Below, one piece after another: positions 6,694 through 13,098 of a stretch of DNA of 18,305 bases (its first letter is position 1; each line of letters starts with the position of its first letter). The position numbers and the translations under genes were made by a program. Below the pieces are notes generated by a model that was not told where the DNA came from, searched no databases, and saw only the letters and a program-made list of their open reading frames with translations. This stretch comes from Candidatus Woesearchaeota archaeon (GTDB lineage Archaea > Nanobdellota > Nanobdellia > Woesearchaeales > WJKV01). The DNA lies in contig JAHWHE010000018.1 in NCBI GenBank assembly GCA_019323495.1, positions 1 to 18,305 of the forward strand, read 5' to 3'.

Positions 6694-6750
6694 ATGGCAA
6701 AAAAGAAAAAAGCAGCTAAGAAAGCAGGAAAGAAAAAGAAGAAAAGATAA
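6694..6750 (+). CDS. 18-aa polylysine micro-protein
   Basis: The complete product is MAKKKKAAKKAGKKKKKR: 12 Lys plus one Arg of 18 residues, the rest Ala/Gly. A near-perfect archaeal SD, CGGAGGTGAG (6681-6690), lies at proper spacing before the ATG. The frame ends in TAA and is followed by a hairpin terminator, so a bounded, well-translated unit is plausible. The composition resembles the free tails of histone H1-like or Lys-rich nucleic-acid-binding proteins, so binding to DNA, RNA or ribosomes is a reasonable guess. It stands directly after spt5, where ribosomal-protein genes are often found. It could be a decayed remnant of a longer basic protein, but the SD and terminator argue for a functional gene. 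Confidence 0.6.
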   Translation: MAKKKKAAKKAGKKKKKR

Positions 6751-6764
6751 ATAAATTTTTACTA

Positions 6765-6805
6765 GCAGCCATATCCCAAGGAAATGGCTGCAAATTTAAT
6801 TTTTC
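6765..6805 (+). terminator. Hairpin terminator after the polylysine micro-protein
   Basis: GCAGCCAT (6765-6772) and ATGGCTGC (6784-6791) form a perfect 8-bp stem with an 11-base loop, followed by a T-rich run (6794-6805). It is placed 14 bases after the TAA at 6748-6750. It may also insulate the convergent reductase gene. Confidence 0.65.
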
Positions 6806-6860
6806 TCGCAAATTCTTTCAAATTCCTTCCAAAACACGAAATAATAGAATTAAGTATAGA

Positions 6861-7865
6861 TTATTTTCCGCAGACCTTCTTTCCTTTCTTTTCAGGGATG
6901 TAGATGTGCTCCTTTTTCTCCCATTTCTCTGTGTGGATGTACTTGAACGTGTTCACAGCAGCAATAACAGCCTGTCCGCAGGCCACGCTCACCAGTTTTA
7001 CATCAGAAGCAATGTCGCCTGCTGCAAAAATACCCGGGATTGATGTTTCCATGTGCTCGTTCACATTCACAGTGCCGTCTTCCTTTGGCTTGAGGCCGAT
7101 CTTCTGCAGGAAATCAGTGCTTGTCACGTATCCTATATTGATTATGATCTCTTCTGCCTTGATTTTTGCCGTTTCATTATTTTTGATATCTATTAGGACT
7201 ATTTGGGAAGGATGCAGATTTTTCTGGGTGATGGATTTTATCTCTGTATTGCACAAAATGTCTATCTTTTTCTTTTTCGCAGTCTCAACACTGCTTTCTT
7301 TTGCCTTTGCGCAGTCTCCCCTTATGATGATTGTGATTTTTTTTGCATATGGGGCCATGCAGAGCGCATTGTCGAACGCACTGTCTCCTCCTCCCACCAC
7401 TATCACGTTCTTTCCTTTATACAATTCAGGCTTTCGCACAATGTAGTGGATGCCTTTTCCTTTGTACTTCATCAACTGCGGCAATTTTCTTGGAGTTCTC
7501 TGCATTCCAGTGCAAAGAATGACTGTTTTTGCCTGATACTTTCCGTGCGGCGTGATGACTGTCTTGATTTTCTTTCTGCTGTCGATGTCTATAACCTCTT
7601 CATCTTTCTTTATCTTTACGCCTGCATTCTTTGCCTGCTTCCATAGTCTTTCTGTAAGATCATCGCCTGTTATCCCGTCAGGAAAGCCAGGATGGTCAAC
7701 AATGCATTTGTTTGGATAGAATTGGTGCGGCTTCCCGCCTGCTTTTTTTCCTGCTTCAAGAAGAAGAGTCTTCAAGCCTCTTCTGGCTGTGTTGTTCGCA
7801 GCTGTAAGACCCGCAGGCCCTCCGCCGACAATGACAACATCAAACACCGCCTCTTTTTTTGCCAT
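6861..7865 (-). CDS. Thioredoxin-reductase-like FAD enzyme, probably ferredoxin/flavodoxin-NADP reductase
   Basis: 334 aa with two Rossmann motifs: FAD GGGPAG (14-19) and NAD(P)H GGGDSA (158-163). A C-terminal FAD motif GIFAAGD also fits the thioredoxin reductase superfamily. Thioredoxin reductases carry a CxxC just before the second nucleotide motif. Here that stretch reads GIHYIVRKPELYKGKNV (138-154), with no Cys pair. This, with YPNKCIVDHPGFP (50-62), resembles the TrxR-like ferredoxin-NADP reductases (YumC type; YPxK and a DxxGFP-like motif). It would move electrons between NADPH and ferredoxin or flavodoxin. A leaderless start at 7865 is set by a TATA box about 27 bases upstream. It is single-gene and divergent from dsbA. 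The fold is certain; the FNR assignment is probable. Confidence 0.88.
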   Translation of the reverse strand: MAKKEAVFDVVIVGGGPAGLTAANNTARRGLKTLLLEAGKKAGGKPHQFYPNKCIVDHPGFPDGITGDDLTERLWKQAKNAGVKIKKDEEVIDIDSRKKIKTVITPHGKYQAKTVILCTGMQRTPRKLPQLMKYKGKGIHYIVRKPELYKGKNVIVVGGGDSAFDNALCMAPYAKKITIIIRGDCAKAKESSVETAKKKKIDILCNTEIKSITQKNLHPSQIVLIDIKNNETAKIKAEEIIINIGYVTSTDFLQKIGLKPKEDGTVNVNEHMETSIPGIFAAGDIASDVKLVSVACGQAVIAAVNTFKYIHTEKWEKKEHIYIPEKKGKKVCGK

Positions 7866-7885
7866 GCTCCTGTCTATAATATTGT

Positions 7886-7901
7886 GATATATAAATGTTT
7901 A
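7886..7901 (-). promoter_or_regulatory. TATA box of the reductase gene, possibly bidirectional
   Basis: The minus strand reads AAACATTTATATATC, centred about 27 bases from the ATG at 7865 (leaderless). On the plus strand the same site reads TATATAAA (7888-7895) and lies about 22 bases before the structured element at 7913, so it could also serve that element. Confidence 0.6.
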
Positions 7902-7912
7902 CTTCAGATATT

Positions 7913-8009
7913 GCGCATAGTGTCTAGCGTAGCTAAAATAGATAGCAGTCAAGTAATAAAGACTCGGATAGACACTCAGATGCAGAAGCTTGCGAAGCAC
8001 ACTATGCGC
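7913..8009 (+). repeat. Structured intergenic element, copy A (candidate small RNA)
   Basis: 97 bases closed by a perfect 11-bp stem: GCGCATAGTGT (7913-7923) with ACACTATGCGC (7999-8009). Inside lie a small hairpin TAGC-GTA-GCTA (7925-7935) and, abutting the right arm, GCTT-GCG-AAGC (7988-7998). The whole length aligns to copy B at 11631-11733. The closing stem differs by two compensatory pairs (T-A to C-G and G-C to A-T), which favours selection on RNA or DNA secondary structure. It lies between the divergent promoters of the reductase and dsbA genes. A TATA box about 22 bases upstream and TTTT right after the stem (8010-8013) would suit an independent plus-strand transcript. It does not match tRNA or C/D or H/ACA guide RNA patterns. 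It could also be a small palindrome-ended mobile repeat. Confidence 0.65.
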
Positions 8010-8055
8010 TTTTACTTCAATTGGATTCGCAGCATTCACAATGTTTAAAAAGCAC

Positions 8056-8099
8056 AAGTTTTAAATACCGTTCAGAACTCGAATATCAATATAAGGGTG
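8056..8099 (+). promoter_or_regulatory. Promoter and ribosome binding site of dsbA-sufS
   Basis: CAAGTTTTAAATAC (8055-8068) is the BRE/TATA element and predicts a start near 8088. GGGTG at 8095-8099 lies 7 bases before the ATG at 8107. Confidence 0.55.
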
Positions 8100-8106
8100 T
8101 TAAATA

Positions 8107-9045
8107 ATGATATGCATTATAGCAGCAATAATATTTGGGGTGTTGGCAATTTTCTCAGCCAGCTTCAGGCCTCTTGCAAAAGAAGCGTTTGAATGCGCTT
8201 TTCGGATGGTCACATTCAGGAAGTGCAAGACAAATCTTGACGAAAGGATCAAAGGCAAGGTTGTCGGAAAATTAATGAAGCACAGCCCACTGGTTGCAGG
8301 CGTTGTTTTCAAATACTTCAGTGTATTAAGTATAATATTTGTAATATTGTTTTTCGGCAGCTTGGCATATACAGGCTACAGCACTTACAATTACATACAA
8401 TACGGAAACTGCTATGGTCCAGAAGAAACAGGCGGTTTTTGTATCTTTAATGCCTTGGAAGGCGAGCACTTTTCAGAACTCCAGCGAAAATACGAAGGAG
8501 AAACGATTCCTCCAGATGCAGATGACGATCCAAGCATAGGGCCGGATGATGCAAAGGTTACAGTAATAGAATTCGGTTGTTATTCTTGTCCTTATACAAG
8601 AGAGGCGCAACCTATAGTGGAGCAGTTAGTAGAGCAGTATAAAGACCAGGTGAAATTCGTTTTTAGGGATTTTCCTATAGAGCAAATACATGGTGATGCA
8701 AGCGTACATTCAGAAGCTGCCAACTGCGCATTAGAGCAGGGCAAGTTCTGGGAAATGCATGAACTGATATTTGTAGAGCAAGGAACCTGTGGCGAAGGCG
8801 CATTGTCTCCAGAACAGCACATCAATGATGCAGCCAACAGGCTTGGCCTTAATATGCTGCAGTTCACAATGTGCATGAAAACAAACAAGTATGCTGACGA
8901 GATAGAAAAGGATTTCAATGACGGAATCAAGGCAGGTGTTTCAGGCACACCTACATTTTTCATCAATGACAGGACAATTATAGGCCCTAAACCAATAAAG
9001 GCTTTCCAAAAGATCATAGACGAAGAGCTGGCAAAGGCAAAATAA
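8107..9045 (+). CDS. Membrane-anchored DsbA-like thiol-disulfide oxidoreductase
   Basis: 312 aa. Two hydrophobic helices (about 1-19 and 69-92) flank a basic, presumably cytosolic loop. The DsbA/thioredoxin-fold domain (about 145-312) would then face outside. The active site is C158-Y-S-C161 followed by Pro, in EFGCYSCPYT. The cis-Pro loop is SGTPTFFI, and the helical insertion has extra Cys. The expected role is forming or shuffling disulfides in exported proteins. The Cys-rich exported protein at 1102-2613 is a possible client (inference). No DsbB/VKOR partner is in the window. The start is supported by GGGTG 7 bases upstream. The cysteine desulfurase begins 10 bases after its stop, so they form one operon. 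Confidence 0.9.
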   Translation: MICIIAAIIFGVLAIFSASFRPLAKEAFECAFRMVTFRKCKTNLDERIKGKVVGKLMKHSPLVAGVVFKYFSVLSIIFVILFFGSLAYTGYSTYNYIQYGNCYGPEETGGFCIFNALEGEHFSELQRKYEGETIPPDADDDPSIGPDDAKVTVIEFGCYSCPYTREAQPIVEQLVEQYKDQVKFVFRDFPIEQIHGDASVHSEAANCALEQGKFWEMHELIFVEQGTCGEGALSPEQHINDAANRLGLNMLQFTMCMKTNKYADEIEKDFNDGIKAGVSGTPTFFINDRTIIGPKPIKAFQKIIDEELAKAK

Positions 9046-9055
9046 GGTAAAAACA

Positions 9056-10252
9056 ATGGGATTCAATATTGAAAAAATAAGACGGGATTTTCCAATACTG
9101 CAAAAATCAATAAAAGGAAAACCAATAATATATTTTGACAATGCCTGCCAGAGTCTGAGACCTAAACAAGTCATTGATAAGATACTGCAGTATTATAATG
9201 AGTTTCCTGCTTGCGGTGAAAGATCCCATCATAAGCTAGGCAAGCAGGTTGACAGTGCGGTTATAGAGAGCAGGAAAACATTAAGGAAATTCTTCAATGC
9301 AAGAAGTGACAAGGAAGTTGTTTTCACCAAAAACACGACAGAAGCATTGAATCTTGTCATCAACGGCCTGGGTCTGAAGCAGGGAGATGCTGTGATATCG
9401 AGCGACAAGGAGCATAACAGCAATCTTCTTCCATTACAATTTCTGACAAAGAAAGGAGTCGATTACAAGCAGTTCGAATTCGGGAATATTGATGATTTCC
9501 AGGAAAAACTAAGCAAAGAAACAAAACTTGTTTCAGTAGTCCATGTCTCGAACATGGATGGAACAGTGAATCCTGTTAAGGAGATAATAAAGATTGCGCA
9601 TGATAACGGCAGCTTGGTTTTGATTGACGGCGCACAGTCAGCGCCGCACAAGGAGATAGATTTCAAGAAGCTTGACTGCGACTTTTTTGCAGCGAGCGGC
9701 CATAAGATGCTGGGCCCTAGCGGAACAGGCATCCTGCTTGCGAAAGAAAAACTATTGGAAAATCTGAATCCGTTGATTGTCGGTGGAAGCACAGTTGTCG
9801 AAACAACCTACACTTCGTACGAGTTTGAAGAGCTTCCTCATCGTTTCGAAGCAGGCCTGCAGAATTATGCAGGAATCATGGGTTTTGGGGAAGCTGCAAG
9901 ATACTTAAGTAAGATAGGCCTGAAGAATATCGAAAAGCACGAGCATAATCTGAACAGGATCGCAACAGAGGCATTAAAGGACAAGGTTGACATTCTTGGG
10001 CCAGCAGAAGCTGAAAAAAGAAGCGGCATATTTTCATTCAACATAAAGAAGATGAGCCCGCACGACATCGCGATAATACTGGACCATAGCTCGAACATAA
10101 TGATGAGGAGCGGCGCCCACTGCGACCACAGCTGGTTTAATGCGCACAACATGAAAGGAAGTGCGAGAGCCTCTTTCTATCTATACAACACAGAAGAAGA
10201 AATCAATGCTTTTATAGAAGAAATAAATAAAATAAAAAAACATCTCAGCTAG
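9056..10252 (+). CDS. sufS: Cysteine desulfurase, SufS-like (class V aminotransferase fold)
   Basis: A PLP enzyme that removes sulfur from cysteine as persulfide for Fe-S cluster or other thio-cofactor synthesis. The 398-aa protein shows H120 (KEHNSN), D191 in LIDGAQS, the PLP lysine K217 in AASGHKMLGPSGTG, and the catalytic C356 in MRSGAHCDH. This places it with the SufS/CsdA group rather than NifS/IscS. It is complete and full length. SufB, SufC, SufD, SufU and SufE are not in the window. It follows dsbA by 10 bases with AAGGT near the dsbA stop, so the two genes are co-transcribed. The last 8 bases overlap the convergent small-protein gene tail to tail. Confidence 0.93.
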   Translation: MGFNIEKIRRDFPILQKSIKGKPIIYFDNACQSLRPKQVIDKILQYYNEFPACGERSHHKLGKQVDSAVIESRKTLRKFFNARSDKEVVFTKNTTEALNLVINGLGLKQGDAVISSDKEHNSNLLPLQFLTKKGVDYKQFEFGNIDDFQEKLSKETKLVSVVHVSNMDGTVNPVKEIIKIAHDNGSLVLIDGAQSAPHKEIDFKKLDCDFFAASGHKMLGPSGTGILLAKEKLLENLNPLIVGGSTVVETTYTSYEFEELPHRFEAGLQNYAGIMGFGEAARYLSKIGLKNIEKHEHNLNRIATEALKDKVDILGPAEAEKRSGIFSFNIKKMSPHDIAIILDHSSNIMMRSGAHCDHSWFNAHNMKGSARASFYLYNTEEEINAFIEEINKIKKHLS

Positions 10253-10490
10253 TGTAGCCTTTTCCCATTGGCATCTGTCTTCTTACATTCCAGACAGTTC
10301 CGTCTGGCTTTAAATTGAATGCGACTGAATTGTCCCATCCAGGAATAGGTTTAACAAGCTGTGATTTAGGTGCAACTAATTTTTCGTATTCCTTGCCCCT
10401 AGGACCTTTGATTGTCAGCACATAGCCGTCTGCAACCTTTCGTTTCCTGACAATCTCTCCCTTCATGGGCATGTTTTCTGGACTTGCCAT
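10245..10490 (-). CDS. Small beta-rich protein, paralog family member 2
   Basis: 81 aa, family not recognised. It shares with 10500-10781, 13167-13424 and 13439-13681 a common pattern: (P)-[FM]-x-G-[KE]-[IV] near the N terminus, GKxY in the middle, a Ser-x-[LI]-[LV] turn, then an alternating V-x-[FV]-x-[LV] strand and a Gly-turn strand. Here these are MKGEIV, GKEYEK, APKSQLV and VAFNLKPDGTVWNV. The alternation of hydrophobic residues predicts a small beta barrel (OB- or SH3-like), which often binds nucleic acid (inference). Its SD GAGGT overlaps the TGA of its upstream paralog 9 bases away, so the two are translationally coupled. The C terminus overlaps sufS by 8 bases, convergently. Confidence 0.8.
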   Translation of the reverse strand: MASPENMPMKGEIVRKRKVADGYVLTIKGPRGKEYEKLVAPKSQLVKPIPGWDNSVAFNLKPDGTVWNVRRQMPMGKGYTS

Positions 10491-10499
10491 TTTAGTACC

Positions 10500-10781
10500 T
10501 CAGTATTCTCCTATCCTTTTCAATGTTCTAACGATTGAAGGCCTTATCTTGCCAAGACTTTCAATATTTCCATCCAGATCCAGTATAAAGGAAACATCGC
10601 CTTGGTACTGTTGATTGAACCTCAGCAGCTGGCTTTTAGGAGCAACTGTATAACTGTATGTTTTACCGTCATAAGTGTTCCTTATCGAAAGTTTCACCAT
10701 CCCGTCTTTCTGGGGGGTTTGGCTGACTATCTTTCCTCTGAAAGGGCCAAGTGCTCCTGGACTTCTTCTTCCAAATGCCAT
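10500..10781 (-). CDS. Small beta-rich protein, paralog family member 1
   Basis: 93 aa, not recognised; first gene of the minus-strand tandem pair. Family landmarks are GPFRGKIV (12-19), GKTYSYTVAPKSQLLRF and GDVSFILDLDGNIESL. It shares VAPKSQL with its neighbour at 10245-10490, so the pair are probably a local duplication. No signal peptide or membrane helix is present, so it is cytosolic. A full SD, GAGGTGAT (minus strand, 10794-10787), stands 5 bases before the ATG, predicting strong translation. It follows the membrane coiled-coil gene by 36 bases on the same strand and may be in its operon. Function is unknown; a nucleic-acid-binding barrel is a guess. Confidence 0.8.
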   Translation of the reverse strand: MAFGRRSPGALGPFRGKIVSQTPQKDGMVKLSIRNTYDGKTYSYTVAPKSQLLRFNQQYQGDVSFILDLDGNIESLGKIRPSIVRTLKRIGEY

Positions 10782-10817
10782 ATTTAATCACCTCATTAGT
10801 TTTTATTATTAACTTGC

Positions 10818-11555
10818 TTATTTCTTTTTGCTTCTGCTTTTTCTTGCTTTTTTCTTTGGTGCGGTTTTTTTGCTTGGCTTTGCTTCCACTAATTTTTCTT
10901 TTTCTAATTTCTCAAGCTCTTCTTCTTTTTTGATGACCTTTTCTTTGAGCGCCAATTTTTTCTTTTCTTCTTCCAGTTCTTTTTTCGTTGTTACAATCTC
11001 TACTTTCTCTTCTTCTATCTTTGCTTCTGTTATTCTCTTGATAAGTGCACGTTCTAGCAATTGAAGCAGTTTTAATATTATATAAATTATGAAAAACAAG
11101 ACAATCGCTGCCAATAAAGTGATCCAATCAAAGACCATCTCAGTATAGACAATCGTCATCACGACATATGCGGTGACATTTATCGGCAAAGGAGAGGATA
11201 TTGCAAAAGAAATCCTTTTTGGAAGGAAATGCATCATGTTGATGAACATCAAAGCGATGCCTTCAATGAAGATCAGGCCCGCAACTAATGTTTTGAAAGG
11301 AGTTTCTGCAAAATTCATTACAGAACCGGGCATAGTGAAATTAAAGATGTGCCGCAAAAGATCGATAGAAACGAAAATCAGGACAAGGCTGTTGCTGACA
11401 GCGGTGTTCCATCCCAGCTGTTCTCTTTTGTACATGCCGAAGTAGAAAGTCATGACAATAGTCACGATAATCAGAGGAATGACCATCCATATCATTTCAG
11501 GATAGGTTCTAGGAGCGGTCAATAATTCGATTAAACTGTCCTTAAATTCTATCAA
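10818..11555 (-). CDS. Multi-pass membrane protein with coiled coil and Lys-rich tail
   Basis: 245 aa as drawn, not recognised. About five hydrophobic helices lie in the first 166 residues (around 22-43, 53-73, 87-108, and two between 126 and 166). A highly charged coiled coil (about 170-220) and a basic Ala/Lys tail ending KKARKSRSKKK follow. The cytosolic tail could bind nucleic acid or ribosomes (inference). The start is unclear. The drawn start is TTG 11555, with no SD near it. A full SD (AGAGGTG, minus strand 11584-11578) lies 7 bases before an in-frame ATA at 11570, and no ATG or GTG lies between the upstream in-frame stop and the TTG. The paralogous small-protein pair follows downstream. 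Confidence 0.75.
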   Translation of the reverse strand: MIEFKDSLIELLTAPRTYPEMIWMVIPLIIVTIVMTFYFGMYKREQLGWNTAVSNSLVLIFVSIDLLRHIFNFTMPGSVMNFAETPFKTLVAGLIFIEGIALMFINMMHFLPKRISFAISSPLPINVTAYVVMTIVYTEMVFDWITLLAAIVLFFIIYIILKLLQLLERALIKRITEAKIEEEKVEIVTTKKELEEEKKKLALKEKVIKKEEELEKLEKEKLVEAKPSKKTAPKKKARKSRSKKK

Positions 11556-11604
11556 AAATATGCTTGCTATTTTCCAGCACCTCTTTGTCTAAACAAATGG
11601 ATGT

Positions 11605-11618
11605 AAGATATTTAAATC
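11605..11618 (-). promoter_or_regulatory. Palindromic TATA box between the membrane coiled-coil gene and element B
   Basis: GATATTTAAATC (11607-11618) is nearly its own reverse complement. On the minus strand it precedes the membrane coiled-coil gene with its AGAGGTG SD. On the plus strand its centre lies about 22 bases before the conserved GCGCATAG of element B, the same spacing as at copy A. Confidence 0.45.
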
Positions 11619-11630
11619 TATCGCTACTAG

Positions 11631-11733
11631 GCATGCGCATAGCATCTAGCGCAGCTATAGATTATATTTTCAATGAATAAAGAATCGTAATTACAGTCAG
11701 ATTATGTTCTTGCGAAGCATGCTATGCACATGC
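11631..11733 (+). repeat. Structured intergenic element, copy B (candidate small RNA)
   Basis: 103 bases closed by a 15-position stem with one C-A mismatch: GCATGCGCATAGCAT (11631-11645) with ATGCTATGCACATGC (11719-11733). The inner hairpin TAGC-GCA-GCTA (11647-11657) and the CTTGCGAAG hairpin next to the right arm match copy A (7913-8009). The middle also aligns (TCAA, AATAAAGA, TCG and TCAGAT blocks in the same order). It ends one base before the lgt stop codon, so on the minus strand it could also act as the lgt 3'-end structure. The strand of function is unproven; plus is suggested by the shared TATA spacing. Confidence 0.65.
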
Positions 11734-11734
11734 G

Positions 11735-12502
11735 TTACAACATAGTTTTCAAATCCTTCCAGTAATACTTGACTAAAATAATTGCACCTGCAATCACCAT
11801 CGCCAGGCTCAAGTACTGTCCCATGCTGAGACCGAACAATCTTTGGTTCTCCCTGACAAAGTCCAGGAAAAATCTTCCGATACCAAAGAGGAGGACAAAC
11901 ATCCAGAATATGAAACCGTCTTTGTGCTTTTTCCTGTTGACAAATATCAGGAAAAAGAAGATTGCAAACCTTTTGGCCGAGCCGTACAATTGTGCAGGAT
12001 GCCTGCAGCCGTCTGCGCCCTTGAACTGGACGCACCAGGGGACATTCGTCACAGTTCCCCACAGCTCTCCATTTATGAAATTAGCAATCCGTCCTAATGC
12101 AAGAATAAACACTGCGGGGATGGTCAGTATGTCTGCAAGCTTTGCCAGTTTTATTTTTTTTGCCCTGCAGAAAAGCCAGCCCACGACCAGGATTCCTATC
12201 AATCCTCCATGGAAAGACATTCCGCCTTCCCAGAACGCGACGATCTTTGCAGGATACTGGAAATAATAGGCAGGATTCCAGACAAGCACTTCGAATAATC
12301 GCGCGCCAATAACTACGCCCAGGATAATATAGATGATCAGGTTATACATGTCATCTTTTGTAATCTTAATTTCGCCTTTTTTCCTGTAATGGTCTAAGAC
12401 AAAGAATGCGATAATAAAACCTAATACATACACCAGGCCATAATACCTTATTTGCAGCGGTCCCAGCGACAAGAGTACCGGATTGATATTGTGTACATAC
12501 AT
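11735..12502 (-). CDS. lgt: Prolipoprotein diacylglyceryl transferase Lgt
   Basis: Attaches a lipid to the lipobox Cys of exported lipoproteins at the membrane. The 255-aa multi-pass protein carries the family landmarks GGMSFHGGLIG (with the key His), GRIANFINGELWG (matching the essential Arg, Asn, Glu and Gly of the bacterial enzyme), HPAQLYG and a C-terminal FVRENQ with GLSMGQYLSLAM. The common HPxQLYE motif has Gly in place of Glu. Lgt is a bacterial hallmark and rare in archaea, so lateral gain is likely, and the lipid donor in an ether-lipid or lipid-scavenging cell is an open question. TAGGTG, overlapping the dcd stop, is its SD (8-base gap), so dcd and lgt form an operon. Element B follows directly. 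Confidence 0.93.
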   Translation of the reverse strand: MYVHNINPVLLSLGPLQIRYYGLVYVLGFIIAFFVLDHYRKKGEIKITKDDMYNLIIYIILGVVIGARLFEVLVWNPAYYFQYPAKIVAFWEGGMSFHGGLIGILVVGWLFCRAKKIKLAKLADILTIPAVFILALGRIANFINGELWGTVTNVPWCVQFKGADGCRHPAQLYGSAKRFAIFFFLIFVNRKKHKDGFIFWMFVLLFGIGRFFLDFVRENQRLFGLSMGQYLSLAMVIAGAIILVKYYWKDLKTML

Positions 12503-12510
12503 GAGAACAC

Positions 12511-13017
12511 CTATATTTTCTTTTGCTCTTTGAATTTTCCTTTATACTTTGCTTCTCCAACAGTTGTTTCCAGGATCAGCTGGACAACTTTTGTATCTGG
12601 ATAGAGAGCCAAAGGCCTGTTTCCTGAATTGAACAATTCAACTACTGGTTTATTTGAGCTTCCTGGCTGGACAAATGACGGAGTTGCCATCAAGCCTATT
12701 CTTGCATACCTGCTTCTTGTGTAAAGCCATCCTGCTATGTCTTCAGGCAAAGTAATTGTTTCTTTTGTGATCGCGATCACGCTTTCCTTAGGCCTTAGGA
12801 TGTGATATTTTTTTATTGTCTTCACATCTGTTATCTTTGTATAATCAGAACTGGGCTTTATGTCAAAAGTCTCCCATACTCTCTTGAATTCCCTTATCTG
12901 ATTTGACAAAGTAAGATCAATAGAGCCAGGACCTATGTTTTTCTCGTCAAAAGGAGATATTTTTAATTTTCCCTGCTTGATCAGGTTCAGAATCACAGAC
13001 CTTGTGTATATCGCCAT
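12511..13017 (-). CDS. dcd: dCTP deaminase (Dcd family)
   Basis: Converts dCTP to dUTP, feeding dTMP synthesis; Tmk in this window acts later in that route. The 168 aa show GPGSIDLTLSN (29-39), TRSRYARIGL (100-109) and the catalytic-Glu stretch KPVVELFNSG with E127. The residues before it read FVQPGSSNKPV, where the family usually has an IDxG motif, and the protein is shorter than the E. coli (193 aa) and bifunctional methanogen (about 204 aa) enzymes. Substrate details, including any dUTPase activity, are therefore uncertain. A TATA box about 30 bases upstream suggests a leaderless or nearly leaderless mRNA. It is divergent from the small-protein pair at 13167 and co-transcribed with lgt. 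Confidence 0.88.
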   Translation of the reverse strand: MAIYTRSVILNLIKQGKLKISPFDEKNIGPGSIDLTLSNQIREFKRVWETFDIKPSSDYTKITDVKTIKKYHILRPKESVIAITKETITLPEDIAGWLYTRSRYARIGLMATPSFVQPGSSNKPVVELFNSGNRPLALYPDTKVVQLILETTVGEAKYKGKFKEQKKI

Positions 13018-13040
13018 CTCTTCATTTTCAAATATATTAT

Positions 13041-13056
13041 TGTATATAAATGTATT
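13041..13056 (-). promoter_or_regulatory. Promoter (TATA box) of dcd-lgt
   Basis: The minus strand reads AATACATTTATATACA, centred about 30 bases before the dcd ATG at 13017. The transcript would be nearly leaderless. Confidence 0.55.
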
Positions 13057-13098
13057 TGGTGGTGAATGTTATCACGCAAAAATGGGGACAAGGCGTCA

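Noticed and set aside
6861..7865. Thioredoxin reductase (trxB)
   Set aside because: The redox CxxC expected just before the NADPH motif is absent.
7913..8009. tRNA, C/D box or H/ACA guide RNA for the structured elements
   Set aside because: No tRNA arms or T-loop. The conserved CTGA on the minus strand has no matching C box (RTGATGA), and no ACA stands at the right distance from the 3' end.
7913..11733. CRISPR array
   Set aside because: Only two dispersed copies about 3.7 kb apart, each around 100 bases with internal structure; no regular spacers or cas genes.
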